The notes under the pieces: model-generated
Databases searched by the model: none
Seen by the model: only the letters and a program-made list of their open reading frames with translations
What the model was told of the DNA's origin: nothing
Assembly (NCBI RefSeq): GCF_000725485.1
Contig: NZ_JOAG01000032.1
Span: 1 to 64,000, forward strand
Direction: 5' to 3'
Length of the DNA stretch: 64,000 bases
Source of the DNA: Nonomuraea candida
GTDB lineage: Bacteria > Actinomycetota > Actinomycetes > Streptosporangiales > Streptosporangiaceae
Shown here: in pieces, positions 44,763 through 58,593 of the stretch
How positions within the stretch are numbered: position 1 is the stretch's first letter
How the letters are laid out: each line of letters begins with the position of its first letter
Program-made: the position numbers and the translations under genes

Positions 44763-45644
44763 TCAGCGGCGTGACATCAGGGAGCGGAGGAAGAAGGCCA
44801 GGTTGCGGGGGCGTTCGGCCAGGCGGCGCATGAGGTAGGCGTACCAGTCGGCGCCGTAGGGGACGTAGACGCGCACCCGGGAGCCGAGCTGGGTCAGGCG
44901 GACCTGCTCGCCGGGCCGCACGCCATACAGCATCTGGTATTCGAGGCCGGTCACGTCGCGCCCGTCGAGCACCGCGAGCGTGGCGGCGATGCGCAGCAGC
45001 CGGGGGTCGTGCGTGGCGACCATGGGGTAGCCGGTGCCGGCCATCAGGATCCTCAGGCACCGTACGAAGGCGCGGTCGATGTCCTGGGGCCTGGTGTAGG
45101 CGCCGGGCGCGGTGTAGGCCCCCTTGCACAGCCGCACGCGCGCGCCTTCGAGCTTCTCGCACCGCTCCAGCGAGTCCGGCAGGTATGCCTGCACCACCAC
45201 CCCCACGTCGGGATGGTCCCGGCGCAACGCGGCGTGCACGGCGTGCAGGCCGGGGATGGTGTCGTGCTCCTCGGCGTCGAGCGTCACCGTGATGCCCCGG
45301 CCGGCGGCGGCCGCGCAGATGGTGGCCGCGTTGCCGAGCGCGAGCTCCCGCGACTGCCGCAGCCCGAGCGCGGTGAGCTTGACCGACACGTCCGCGCCCG
45401 CGGGCAGCAGGTCGAGCAGCGAGACGTAGGCGGCGACGGCGGCCTCGGCCTGGGCGGGGTCGGTGACCTCCTCGCCGAGGTGGTCGACGCTGACGAGCAG
45501 GCCCTTGCGCGTCAGCTCGCCGACCACGGCGGCGACGTCGTCGGCGACGTAGCGCCTGACCACGTCGGCCGTCAGCGGCGAGGTGGTGACGAGCCGTTCG
45601 GCGCGCGGGCTCTTGGAGAGGGCGAGCATGGCCTGACGGAGCAC
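44763..45644 (-). CDS. Proline dehydrogenase (293 aa)
   Basis: FAD-linked stand-alone proline dehydrogenase (PutA N-terminal activity) oxidising proline to pyrroline-5-carboxylate. VSVKLTALGLRQS, TVTLDAEEHD, VVVQAYLPDSL and RVRLCKGAYTAP match barrel strands; LEYQMLYGVR and YLMRRLAERPRN are late motifs. GTG at 45644 (VLRQAMLALSKSP) is chosen: TAGTGT lies exactly seven bases upstream, fitting a leaderless transcript. Confidence 0.92.
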   Translation of the reverse strand: MLRQAMLALSKSPRAERLVTTSPLTADVVRRYVADDVAAVVGELTRKGLLVSVDHLGEEVTDPAQAEAAVAAYVSLLDLLPAGADVSVKLTALGLRQSRELALGNAATICAAAAGRGITVTLDAEEHDTIPGLHAVHAALRRDHPDVGVVVQAYLPDSLERCEKLEGARVRLCKGAYTAPGAYTRPQDIDRAFVRCLRILMAGTGYPMVATHDPRLLRIAATLAVLDGRDVTGLEYQMLYGVRPGEQVRLTQLGSRVRVYVPYGADWYAYLMRRLAERPRNLAFFLRSLMSRR

Positions 45645-45697
45645 GTGGACCACACTAGACAACTGAACCGCGGACCGGCGCGATCCGTCGTAAGGGT

Positions 45698-46153
45698 ATG
45701 CGGACAATGACAGCGACTCTCCTGGCCGGATCTCTGGTGCTCGCCACGAGCTGCGGCACGGCCCCGCCGGCCGAGCGGGCCTCGTCGGTCACCCCGGCGA
45801 AGCCGCCGGTCGTGTCGAGCCCGGTCACCACCACCTCCCCGAAGGACCCCAAGCCGGTCAAGCCGACGGGCGACGCGATCAACGTGCGCAAGATCCGCTG
45901 GACCAAGGCCAAGGCCGTCTCGAAGGGCAAGAAGGTCCAGCTCACCTGGTGGTCGGGGGTGGAGCCGTGCACGGTGCTCGACCGGGTGAAGGTGAAGGAG
46001 ACCGGCAGGAAGGTCACGATCACCCTGTACGAGGGCGCCTCGCCCAAGGCGAAGAACGTGTCGTGCATCATGGTCGCGATCGAGAAGACCACGACGGTCA
46101 AGCTGAAGAAGCCCCTCGGCAAGCGGAAGATCGTGGACGGCGCCAAGGCGTAA
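45698..46153 (+). CDS. Small secreted lipoprotein (151 aa)
   Basis: Unknown function. Lipoprotein signal MRTMTATLLAGSLVLATSC, then a Pro/Thr-rich spacer (residues ~25-60) and a Lys-rich, beta-rich domain with two Cys (EPCTVLD, VSCIMVAIEKTTTVKL) that could form a disulfide. Divergent from proline dehydrogenase. Confidence 0.8.
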   Translation: MRTMTATLLAGSLVLATSCGTAPPAERASSVTPAKPPVVSSPVTTTSPKDPKPVKPTGDAINVRKIRWTKAKAVSKGKKVQLTWWSGVEPCTVLDRVKVKETGRKVTITLYEGASPKAKNVSCIMVAIEKTTTVKLKKPLGKRKIVDGAKA

Positions 46154-46211
46154 TCCGCCTATCTGGCGCCAAAGTGTGATCTGTCCACTTACGGACAACC
46201 CCAGTGACAAA

Positions 46212-46239
46212 TGATCGATTGCTTGCGATACATCGATCA
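46212..46239. promoter_or_regulatory. Inverted repeat upstream of the sugar dehydrogenase gene
   Basis: TGATCGAT (46212-46219) and ATCGATCA (46232-46239) form an 8-bp dyad with a 12-base spacer, 56 bases before the start; candidate operator. Confidence 0.35.
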
Positions 46240-46294
46240 GGACACCGCGGCGGCGGGGCGCCGGTGGTGATGGCACGCTCCACTGGGGGAATCC

Positions 46295-49198
46295 GTGAAA
46301 CGGCTCTTACGCTGCCTGATTTCTGCTGCCCTGATCATGACCGGCCTCGTGGCGCCCGCCCCGCCTGCGGCGGCCCTGCCCCAGCCCTTCCCGCTCGCCC
46401 CGCAAGCGGCGGCCCTGCCCCAGTCCTTCGAGAAACAGATCGTCTTCAGCGGGCTGACCAATCCGACCAACATCGAGTTCTCGCCGGACGGGCGGGTGTT
46501 CGTGGCCGAGAAGAGCGGCCTGATCAAGGTGTTCGACTCGCTCACGGACACCACGCCGAGCGTCTACGCCGACCTGCGCACCCAGGTGCACAGCTTCTGG
46601 GACCGCGGCCTGCTCGGCCTGGCCCTGCACCCCGGCTTCCCTGCCGACCCGCGCGTCTACGTCCTGTACACCCGCGACGCGGTCCCGGGCGGAACCGCGC
46701 CGCGCTGGGGCACCGCCGGCGCCGTCAACGACCCGTGTCCCACCCCGCCCGGCGCAACGGGTGACGGCTGCCTGGTCACCGGCCGGCTGTCGGTCATCTC
46801 GCCGTCGGGGGCGGAGACGCCGCTGATCACCGACTGGTGCCAGCAGCACCCCAGCCACTCGGTCGGCGACCTGCAGTTCGGCCCCGACGGCGCCCTGTAC
46901 GCCTCCGCCGGCGACGGCGCCAGCTTCAACTTCGCCGACTACGGCCAGGACAACCTGCCCTCCTCCGACATCACCCCCGACAACCCCTGCGGCGACCCAC
47001 CCTCGGCGGTCGGCACCGCCCTCACCCCGCCCACCGCCGAAGGCGGCGCGCTGCGCTCCCAGGACATCCGCACCACCACCGACCCCGCCGGCCTGGACGG
47101 CACCGTCATCCGGATCGACCCCGACACCGGGGCCGCCGCCGCCGGCAACCCCAACGCCGGCCACGCCGACCCCAACCTGGCCAGAATCATCGCCCACGGG
47201 CTGCGCAACCCGTTCCGCATCACCAACCGCCCCGGCACCGGCGAGATCTGGTCCGGCGAGGTCGGCTGGAACATCTCCGAGGAGATCAACCGCATCGCCG
47301 CCCCCACCACCACGGTGCCCAACTTCGGCTGGCCCTGCTACGAAGGCGCCGGCCGCCAGGCCGGCTACGACAACCTCAACCTGACCCTCTGCGAAACCCT
47401 CTACACCGCCGGCGCCACCGCGCACACCGCCCCGTACTTCGCCTGGAACCACAACGCCCGACCCGCCCCGAACGACCCCTGCCCCACCGGCGGCTCCTCC
47501 TCCAGCGGCGTCGCCTTCTACCCGGGCGGCACCTACCCCGACGCCTACGACGGCGCGCTGTTCTTCTCCGACTACAGCCGCTCCTGCGTGTGGGTGATGA
47601 CCAAGGGCGCCAACGGCCTGCCCGACCCCGCCACCGTGGCCCACTTCGACTCCGGCATCCCCGCCGTGGAGCTGGAGACCGGCCCCGGCGGCGACCTGTT
47701 CGCCGTCGACTACGCCGCCGGCCGGATCATCCGCTACCTCTACGACAACACGCCCCCCACCGCCGCCATCACCGCCACCCCCACCACCGGCCCCGCCCCG
47801 CTCACCGTGGCCTTCTCCGGCACCGGCTCCACCGACGCCGACGGCGACCCCCTCACCTACGCCTGGGACCTCGACGGCGACGGCGAACTCGACGACTCCA
47901 CCTCCGCCGCCCCCACCCACACCTACACCCAGCCCGGCTCCCCCGTGGTGCGGCTACGCGTCAGCGACGGCCGCGGCGGCCAGGGCGACACCACCGTGAC
48001 CGTCAACATCGCCAACACCGCCCCGAACGCCGCCATCACCACCCCCACCGCCACCACCACCTGGGCCGTGGGCCAGTCCATCTCCTTCTCCGGCACCGCC
48101 ACCGACACCCAGGACGGCACCGTCCCCGGCTCCCGCATGCTCTGGACGCTGATCCTGCACCACTGCCCCGGCACCTGCCACGAACACGAGATCACCACCT
48201 TCACCGGCGCCTCCGGCACCTTCCAGGCGCCCGACCACGACCACCCCTCCCATCTGGAACTACGCCTGACCGCCACCGACGCCCACGGCCTGACCGACAC
48301 CGAAAGCGTCCTGCTACACCCCAGAACCACCCAGCTCACCTTCACCTCCACACCACCCGGCCTGCGCCTGGGCTTCAACGGCGAACAGGCCACCACCCCG
48401 TTCACCCGCACCGTCATCATCGGATCCGGCAACTCGATCTCCGCACCCTCACCACAGACCCTGAACGGCCAGAGCTACGCCTTCACGACCTGGTCCGACG
48501 GAGGCGCCGCCACCCACCAGGTCGCCGCACCGGCGACGCCGACCACGTACACGGCGGCGTACGAGCAGTCGCAGACCCCGTCCGGTCTGGTCGCCGCCTA
48601 CGGCATGAACGAGAACGCCGGCTCGTCCGTCGCCGACGCCTCCTCGACCGGCAACACCGGCACCGTCACCGACACCACCTGGTCGGCCACCGGCCGGTAC
48701 GGCGCCGCGTTGTCCTTCAACGGCTCCTCCAGCTGGGTCACCGTCGACGACGCCCCCAACCTCCGCCTCACCACGGGCATGACCCTGGAAGCCTGGGTCA
48801 GACCCGCCACGGTCGCGAGCTGGCGCACCGTCATCATGAAGCAGCACAGCGCCGGCCTCGCCTACGCGCTGACGGCGGGCAGCGACAGCGACCGGCCCCA
48901 CGTCGCCATCCACACCACCGGGGACGCCGACATCGGCGGCACCGCCTCCCTCCCCCTCAACACCTGGAGCCACCTGGCCGCCACCCACGACGGCGCCACC
49001 CTGCGCCTCTTCGTCAACGGCGTCCAGGTCGCCCAGCGCGCCGCCGACGGCGCCATCCGCACCGACGGCGGAGTCCTGCGCATCGGCGGCAACAGCGTCT
49101 GGGGCGAGTACTTCAGCGGCCTCATAGACGAGGTACGCATCTACAACCGGGCGTTGACCGCCACCGAGATCCAGACCGACATGAACACCCCCCTCTGA
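46295..49198 (+). CDS. Secreted PQQ-dependent sugar dehydrogenase-like protein with PKD and LamG domains (967 aa)
   Basis: Signal peptide MKRLLRCLISAALIMTGLVA. Residues ~45-490 form a glucose/sorbosone dehydrogenase propeller (FSGLTNPTNIEFSPDGRVFV, HPSHSVGDLQFGPDGALY, HGLRNPFRITNR, SGEVGWNISEEINR). Then a PKD domain (~497-585, GSTDADGDPLTYAWDLDGDG), a second Ig-like domain, a bacterial-repeat-like domain (~690-775) and a LamG lectin-like domain (~780-960, ATGRYGAALSFNGSSSWVTV). Likely an extracellular carbohydrate-oxidising enzyme with binding modules. GTG start with GGGGGA four bases upstream. Confidence 0.88.
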   Translation: MKRLLRCLISAALIMTGLVAPAPPAAALPQPFPLAPQAAALPQSFEKQIVFSGLTNPTNIEFSPDGRVFVAEKSGLIKVFDSLTDTTPSVYADLRTQVHSFWDRGLLGLALHPGFPADPRVYVLYTRDAVPGGTAPRWGTAGAVNDPCPTPPGATGDGCLVTGRLSVISPSGAETPLITDWCQQHPSHSVGDLQFGPDGALYASAGDGASFNFADYGQDNLPSSDITPDNPCGDPPSAVGTALTPPTAEGGALRSQDIRTTTDPAGLDGTVIRIDPDTGAAAAGNPNAGHADPNLARIIAHGLRNPFRITNRPGTGEIWSGEVGWNISEEINRIAAPTTTVPNFGWPCYEGAGRQAGYDNLNLTLCETLYTAGATAHTAPYFAWNHNARPAPNDPCPTGGSSSSGVAFYPGGTYPDAYDGALFFSDYSRSCVWVMTKGANGLPDPATVAHFDSGIPAVELETGPGGDLFAVDYAAGRIIRYLYDNTPPTAAITATPTTGPAPLTVAFSGTGSTDADGDPLTYAWDLDGDGELDDSTSAAPTHTYTQPGSPVVRLRVSDGRGGQGDTTVTVNIANTAPNAAITTPTATTTWAVGQSISFSGTATDTQDGTVPGSRMLWTLILHHCPGTCHEHEITTFTGASGTFQAPDHDHPSHLELRLTATDAHGLTDTESVLLHPRTTQLTFTSTPPGLRLGFNGEQATTPFTRTVIIGSGNSISAPSPQTLNGQSYAFTTWSDGGAATHQVAAPATPTTYTAAYEQSQTPSGLVAAYGMNENAGSSVADASSTGNTGTVTDTTWSATGRYGAALSFNGSSSWVTVDDAPNLRLTTGMTLEAWVRPATVASWRTVIMKQHSAGLAYALTAGSDSDRPHVAIHTTGDADIGGTASLPLNTWSHLAATHDGATLRLFVNGVQVAQRAADGAIRTDGGVLRIGGNSVWGEYFSGLIDEVRIYNRALTATEIQTDMNTPL

Positions 49199-49214
49199 GA
49201 AGCCACCCCCGACA

Positions 49215-49255
49215 GCGGACCCCCGGCCCACGCGCCCACCGTGCCGGGGGTCCGC
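49215..49255 (+). terminator. Terminator after the sugar dehydrogenase gene
   Basis: Perfect 13-bp stem GCGGACCCCCGGC / GCCGGGGGTCCGC with a 15-base loop, 17 bases past the stop. Between it and 49460 lies GC-rich spacer with no gene. Confidence 0.75.
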
Positions 49256-49461
49256 CCATTCCCGGCTCCGCCCCGGGCCGCGATAGCGCCCTCAGCGCAG
49301 GCCCCTCAGGCAGCCCCCGAAGGACAACGCCCTCAGGGAAGGTCCAGGGGAAACCCTGAGGTGGGGAGAGGAACCGGGGTCGGTCTGGCGGCGTTACGCG
49401 TGGTGTGTGGCATTACGCCCGTTCTTGCCCTTCCGTCGGGAATGCTTTCCCGCTCACCGAG

Positions 49462-49482
49462 GTTGAGTCGGGTAGGCTCAAG
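49462..49482. promoter_or_regulatory. HAIR operator 1 (HspR)
   Basis: GTTGAGT-N7-GCTCAAG matches the HspR-associated inverted repeat CTTGAGT-N7-ACTCAAG, just upstream of the -35. Confidence 0.85.
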
Positions 49483-49486
49483 TCGT

Positions 49487-51425
<1,939 letters not shown>

Positions 51426-51426
<1 letters not shown>

Positions 51427-52037
51427 TGCCGCCGCGTGAGAACGGGCACGAGGAGCCGGTGATCCGCGACAACCGCAAGATCGACCCCGAGACGGGTCAG
51501 GTCAGGGAGCCCGCTCCCGCCGAGCAGCCGGCTCCGTCCGCCCCGCAGGCGGCGGCCGCCGGCGCCGGTGGCGCCGGCGACGGCGAGCTGGAGTCCCAGC
51601 TCGCCGAGCGGACCGCGGACCTGCAGCGCCTCCAGGCCGAATACGTGAACTACCGCCGGCGCGTCGAGCGCGACCGTGCCGCGGTCCGCGAGCAGGCCGT
51701 CGCCGGGGCGCTGACGGAGCTGCTGCCCGTGCTCGACGACATCGGCAGGGCGCGCGATCACGGTGAGCTGACCGGCGGCTTCGCGAAGGTGGCGGAGTCG
51801 CTGGAGTCGGCGCTCACCAAGCTGGGCCTCACCGCCTTCGGGCAGAAGGGCGACCCGTTCGACCCGACCGTCCACGAGGCTCTGATGCACAGCTACTCGC
51901 CCGACGTGACGGAGCCCACCGCCATCGACGTGTTGCAGCCTGGATACCGGATGGGTGACAGGGTGCTGCGCCCGGCGCGGGTGGCCGTCGCCGAGCCCGA
52001 GGACGCCCCTGCCGCGTCCAATGACGACGACAACTGA
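51426..52037 (+). CDS. grpE: Nucleotide exchange factor GrpE (203 aa)
   Basis: Releases ADP from DnaK. The long helix ERTADLQRLQAEYVNYRRRVERDR and the beta domain FDPTVHEALMHSYSPDV, RVLRPARVAVAEP are recognisable; an Ala/Pro-rich N-terminus precedes. ATG overlaps the dnaK TGA by one base. Confidence 0.95.
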
Positions 52038-52059
52038 TCACGAGGACGAAGGGCCGTAG

Positions 52060-53241
52060 ATGAGCACCAAGGACTACCTGGAAAAGGACTACTACGCCGT
52101 CCTTGGTGTGCCCAAGACCGCCACCGCCGAGGAGATCAAGAAGGCCTACCGGAAGCTGGCCAGGCAATACCACCCCGACACCAACCAGGGCGACGCGTCC
52201 AAGGAGACCAAGTTCAAGGAGGTCTCGGAGGCTTACGACGTCCTGTCCGACAGCAAGCGCCGCAAGGAATACGACGACGCGCGCACGCTGTTCGGGTCCG
52301 GGGTGGGCGGCCAGCGTCCCGGCGGTGGCGGTTTCCCGTTCGACTTCGGTGACCTGTTCGGCGGCACCGGCCAGCAGCAGGGCTCCGGCGGAAGTGCGGG
52401 TGAGCGGCTCGGCGACCTGTTCGGCGGGCTGTTCAACCGGGGCGGCACGACGGGCCGCACCACCGGCGCCACCCGGCCCCGGCGTGGTCAGGACATCGAG
52501 TCCGAAGTGACGCTGACGTTCACCGAAGCGGTCGAGGGCACCACCGTGTCGCTCAGGCTGACCAGCTCCGCCGCCTGCACCGCGTGCAGCGGCACCGGAG
52601 CCAAGGCGGGCACGACCCCCCGGGTCTGCCCCACCTGCGAGGGCACCGGCGCGGCCAGCCGCAACCTGGGCAACTTCGCCTTCTCCGAGCCCTGCCGCGA
52701 CTGCAAGGGCCGCGGGCTGATCGTGGACAACCCCTGCCCCGTGTGCGAGGGCAGCGGCCGGGCCAAGAGCACCCGCACCATCCAGGCGCGCATTCCCGCG
52801 GGGGTGGCCGACGGCCAGCGGGTCAAGCTCAAGGGCAAGGGCGCACCCGGCGAGAACGGCGGCCCGGCGGGCGACCTCTACATCCAGACGCACGTCAAGC
52901 CGCACGCCGTGTTCGGCAGGACGGGCGACAACCTGACGATCACCGTGCCGGTGACCTTCACCGAGGCCGCGCTCGGCGCGGAGATCAAGGTGCCGATCCT
53001 CAAGGGCATGCCGGTCACGCTGCGCATTCCCGCGGGCACCCCCAACGGGCGCACGTTCCGGGTGCGCGGCAGGGGCGTGACCCGCAAAGACGGCACCAAG
53101 GGCGACCTGCTCGCCAGCGTCGAGGTGGTCGTGCCGAAGACGCTCGACGACAAGTCGCGAGAGCTGCTCAACGAGTTCAACAACGCCCACGCGGGCGAGG
53201 ACCCACGCGCAGAGCTCATTCAGCGAGCCAGAAGCGAGTAG
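52060..53241 (+). CDS. dnaJ: Chaperone DnaJ (393 aa)
   Basis: Type I Hsp40: J-domain with [15 protein letters not shown] (HPD), Gly/Phe-rich region (residues ~85-140), then four zinc-finger CXXCXGXG-type motifs ([32 protein letters not shown]) and a C-terminal domain. Stimulates DnaK ATPase. Confidence 0.96.
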   Translation: MSTKDYLEKDYYAVLGVPKTATAEEIKKAYRKLARQYHPDTNQGDASKETKFKEVSEAYDVLSDSKRRKEYDDARTLFGSGVGGQRPGGGGFPFDFGDLFGGTGQQQGSGGSAGERLGDLFGGLFNRGGTTGRTTGATRPRRGQDIESEVTLTFTEAVEGTTVSLRLTSSAACTACSGTGAKAGTTPRVCPTCEGTGAASRNLGNFAFSEPCRDCKGRGLIVDNPCPVCEGSGRAKSTRTIQARIPAGVADGQRVKLKGKGAPGENGGPAGDLYIQTHVKPHAVFGRTGDNLTITVPVTFTEAALGAEIKVPILKGMPVTLRIPAGTPNGRTFRVRGRGVTRKDGTKGDLLASVEVVVPKTLDDKSRELLNEFNNAHAGEDPRAELIQRARSE

Positions 53242-53244
53242 CCG

Positions 53245-53595
53245 ATGGACGCCAACTATTTCGACCTCTCAGACGACACCCCTGTCTATGTGATCTCGGT
53301 GGCCGCGCAGCTGTCGGGGCTCCACCCGCAGACGTTGCGCCAGTACGACCGGCTCGGGCTGGTCAGTCCTGGCCGCACGGCGGGGCGCGGCCGCCTCTAC
53401 TCCACGAGAGACATCATCCAGCTCCGCGAGGTGCAGCGGCTCTCCCAGGAGGAGGGCATCAACCTCGCGGGGATCAAGCGGATTCTCGAGCTCGAGAACG
53501 AAGCTCTGCGGCTGCGTGAGGAGGTTCACCGCCTGCGCGCCGAGATGCGGATGGTCAGAGCGCTGATCCGCTACGAGCTGCCACCGGGGGCCTAG
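53245..53595 (+). CDS. hspR: Heat-shock repressor HspR (116 aa)
   Basis: MerR-family repressor binding HAIR sites with DnaK as co-repressor. The helix-turn-helix region YVISVAAQLSGLHPQTLRQYDRLGLV and a coiled-coil C-terminus (LELENEALRLREEVHRLRAE) are visible. Encoded within the operon it represses, three bases after dnaJ, giving feedback control. Confidence 0.95.
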   Translation: MDANYFDLSDDTPVYVISVAAQLSGLHPQTLRQYDRLGLVSPGRTAGRGRLYSTRDIIQLREVQRLSQEEGINLAGIKRILELENEALRLREEVHRLRAEMRMVRALIRYELPPGA

Positions 53596-53601
53596 AAAGA
53601 C

Positions 53602-56175
<2,574 letters not shown>

Positions 56176-56264
56176 CCCGACCCGGGCGCGACCGGCCCGG
56201 CCCTGGTCCGGCCATCCGGCCCAGGCAGGTCGGCCCCGGGCGCGACCGGCAGAGGCGTGCTTCT

Positions 56265-56295
56265 GAGCCCGGAGATCGAGGCGATCTCCGGGCTC
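56265..56295 (+). terminator. Terminator of the dnaK-clpB operon
   Basis: Perfect 13-bp stem GAGCCCGGAGATC / GATCTCCGGGCTC, 5-base loop, about 90 bases past the clpB stop. 56176-56435 shows no gene otherwise. Confidence 0.85.
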
Positions 56296-56435
56296 CGGCG
56301 TGTCATGCCACGGTCATCGGGCCGCGCAGTCGGTAAGGTTCGCGCCAGCCTTCGGACAAGGAGCCAGCGCCCGCCCCCTCACGCGACTACCTTCGGCGTT
56401 CGTCAGATCACCGAAATCGATCGGGGGGACGATCA

Positions 56436-57170
56436 GTGTCATTCCAGAGGATCCGGAGCACGATTGCGGTGGCCGCTCTGACCGCGGGTGTCAGCTGGCT
56501 GTTCGCGAGCTCCTCGACCGCCGAGACCTGCTCCGACCTCGATCCGGGTCTCCTGACTCCCGCCCTGCAAACCAGCTACTGCGACACGCCCGGCGAGCTG
56601 CGCCTGAGCGACAACACCGGCGGCAGCCGCATGATCGCCGAAGAGGCCAACCGACTGGCCATGGAGGCCGGGCGACTGGCCAGGCAGCTCGGGCTGACCG
56701 GCCTGGCGACGGTCAAGGACGTGATGGGCATGGCCGACCTGGGCGGCGTGGCGGCCACCTGGCACATGCCCTCGCTGACCGCGGCGTCGCCCGCGGTGCT
56801 CCCCATGCTGCCGGCGCCGGTCGGGATGGCGGATCTGAACACCATGTCGGCCATGCCCATGCTCCCCACCCTGCCCGCGCTGCCCATCCTGCCGCAGACG
56901 CCGCGGCTCCCCCAGCCCCGGTACGAGAGCGCCGAGCCGGGCAAGTCCGCCGCCGACCGGCCCCCCTACGAGGGCAACATCGCCGGCCACGGCATCGGCT
57001 CGCCGCTGGACGTCCAGCAGCCGGTCCAGGAGATCGGCGAAAAGGTCCTGAGCGAGCTGCTGCCCAAGGTGGCCGAGGCCGTCAAGGGCAGCTCGGTCCT
57101 GCCCGGCGGCGAGGCCATGGGCGGCGGTGGCCTGGGCGGCGGCCTGCTGCCGGATCTCGGACTCGACTGA
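56436..57170 (+). CDS. Secreted Leu/Pro/Met-rich hypothetical protein (244 aa)
   Basis: Signal peptide (MSFQRIRSTIAVAALTAGVS) with cleavage near SSTAETC; two early cysteines (ETCSDLDP, TSYCDTPG). The central part is a run of Met/Leu/Pro units (MPMLPTLPALPILPQTPRLP). C-terminus is Gly-rich (GGGGLGGGLLPDLGLD). Family not recognised; the exported nature and low complexity suggest a surface or envelope-associated role. GTG start with GGGGGGA upstream. Confidence 0.75.
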   Translation: MSFQRIRSTIAVAALTAGVSWLFASSSTAETCSDLDPGLLTPALQTSYCDTPGELRLSDNTGGSRMIAEEANRLAMEAGRLARQLGLTGLATVKDVMGMADLGGVAATWHMPSLTAASPAVLPMLPAPVGMADLNTMSAMPMLPTLPALPILPQTPRLPQPRYESAEPGKSAADRPPYEGNIAGHGIGSPLDVQQPVQEIGEKVLSELLPKVAEAVKGSSVLPGGEAMGGGGLGGGLLPDLGLD

Positions 57171-57220
57171 GCCACCTCGCCGGGCGTGGACCGTGCCTGC
57201 CGCGCCCGGCCTCCCTCAGG

Positions 57221-57254
57221 CGAGGGGCCGCGGTCGCCCGGCCGCGGCCCCTCG
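57221..57254 (+). terminator. Terminator after the secreted protein gene
   Basis: Perfect 13-bp stem CGAGGGGCCGCGG / CCGCGGCCCCTCG with an 8-base loop, 50 bases past the stop. Confidence 0.75.
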
Positions 57255-57393
57255 CGCCCTGACCACCCGGAACCCGTGCCCGCTCAGGACGTGGCGCGGG
57301 ACCGGTCCGGCGGGCACGGAACGGGGCGACCACGGGCCACGCCCCCGGGCACGAGACAGGGCCGCCCACGGGCACGTCCGGGCATGGCTCAGC

Positions 57394-57424
57394 GGGCCCT
57401 GCCCGCCGTGGGGCGGGCGGGCCC
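57394..57424 (-). terminator. Hairpin after the TPR-like gene
   Basis: GGGCCCTGCCCGCC pairs with GGCGGGCGGGCCC with one bulge and a 4-base loop, 17 bases past the minus-strand gene stop. Confidence 0.6.
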
Positions 57425-57441
57425 GGTGCCGGCGGCGGTCG

Positions 57442-57972
57442 TCAGGAGACCAGCTCGTCCAGCTCGTCCTCGGGGAGACCGAGATCGACCCTGATGCGAT
57501 AGCGGGTGCGCAGCAGCGCCACCTGCTCCGGGTCGTTCTCGTCACACCGCAGGGCGGCCTGAGTCGCCCATTCGAGCCCTCCTTGGAGGTCTCCGTAGGC
57601 GACCAGGGTCTCGGCGATCGTGTGAGCGGTCGCCGTGGAGACGTTCCCCTCCGCGCGTATCGTCTCGATGACCTCCCTGGCCTCATCGGGCCTGTCGAGC
57701 TCGAAGAGGGTGTCGGCAATGCCTGCACGCGGGTCGAAGCCCGCCTCGCCGCCGTCCTCGACCGCGCGCTGGAAACACTCCATCGCACGGGCGGGCTGGC
57801 CCGCCGCCCGCCACTCCTCGGCGGCCAGGACCAGGATCGATGCCCTGGACACGTCTCCGGAGGAGTAGTCGAGCGCGACGTCGTACAGCCGACTGGCCAA
57901 GGAACTGTGGTCGTCGGCCAGCAGGGCCTGCTCGAGCAGATGATCAAGGTGCTCACGGGTCACATGCGCCAC
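57442..57972 (-). CDS. TPR-like helical protein (176 aa)
   Basis: All-helical protein with tetratricopeptide-like helix pairs: LILVAAEEWRAAGQPARAMECFQRAVEDGG-type unit and ADTLFELDRPDEAREVIETIR, EWATQAALRCDEN. No catalytic motif; likely a protein-interaction scaffold. Single-gene transcript. Confidence 0.7.
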   Translation of the reverse strand: MAHVTREHLDHLLEQALLADDHSSLASRLYDVALDYSSGDVSRASILVLAAEEWRAAGQPARAMECFQRAVEDGGEAGFDPRAGIADTLFELDRPDEAREVIETIRAEGNVSTATAHTIAETLVAYGDLQGGLEWATQAALRCDENDPEQVALLRTRYRIRVDLGLPEDELDELVS

Positions 57973-58050
57973 ACCGCGAGACTACCGAGCCGCCCCGTTC
58001 TCCGTCCGGTCAATTGCCATCGCCGGTCTTGCGCAGTTTCGGTCACGGCT

Positions 58051-58068
58051 TGTGCAAAGATCTGCACA
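58051..58068. promoter_or_regulatory. Inverted repeat TGTGCA-N6-TGCACA
   Basis: Perfect dyad TGTGCA / TGCACA, 6-base spacer, 70 bases upstream of a small membrane protein gene; candidate operator. It is not a Rex site (wrong spacer). Confidence 0.4.
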
Positions 58069-58138
58069 GTACGCGTGTCCGGGCAGGTCACGGGGCATAC
58101 ACCAGTCACTTTGCCGCCACGCGAGCGGAGGGACTGTG

Positions 58139-58489
58139 ATGGCCATGTCCAAGCAGCTGACCTTCATGCTGGCCTGTGCCGTCGTGTTGTCGGCCCTCGT
58201 CCCCGGTGTCGCCGGCTATCTGTCGGCCCGGATGGAGTCCATCGAAGCCGCCGAGCGCAACCTGCGGGCGCTGGAGGCGCGGCTGCGGGTCCGGGAGGCC
58301 AGGGACGCGCGCCCGATCTCATATCCCGCGCCCTGCCTGCGCACGCCCGGCGCGCCGCTGCCGCCGCGGTTGCAGCAGGTGCCCGCGACGGCGCTCGGGG
58401 AGCGCGCGCACGACAGGCGGTGGCTCGGCGACGTGCCCGCCTGGCCGGCCGTCCCGTCGAAGGCCCTGGAAGAGCCCGGCGGCCACTGA
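58139..58489 (+). CDS. Small membrane protein (116 aa)
   Basis: One N-terminal helix (LTFMLACAVVLSALVPGVAGYL) then a coiled-coil stretch (MESIEAAERNLRALEARLRV) and a Pro-rich tail. GGAGGGA five bases before ATG 58139 sets the start. Not recognised. Confidence 0.65.
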   Translation: MAMSKQLTFMLACAVVLSALVPGVAGYLSARMESIEAAERNLRALEARLRVREARDARPISYPAPCLRTPGAPLPPRLQQVPATALGERAHDRRWLGDVPAWPAVPSKALEEPGGH

Positions 58490-58532
58490 CCGGCACCACA
58501 CCGCGCGCCGGCCCGGCCCTGGAGCCCGCTCC

Positions 58533-58593
58533 AGCGCGGGGATCAGGCCCTGAGCGCGGGGATCCAGGGTGTCAGCGCGGGGACCAGGATCTG
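58533..58593. repeat. 20-bp tandem repeat at the TetR gene end
   Basis: Three copies of an AGCGCGGGGA-led unit (starts at 58533, 58553, 58574); the last covers the TetR C-terminal codons. Confidence 0.7.

Noticed and set aside
46307..47920. Gly/Val-rich minus-strand frame under the sugar dehydrogenase gene
   Set aside because: Low-complexity shadow of a strongly biased gene; no start signal or motif.
58051..58068. TGTGCA dyad as a third Rex site
   Set aside because: Spacer is six rather than four bases and both half-sites differ from TTGTGAA/TTCACAA.
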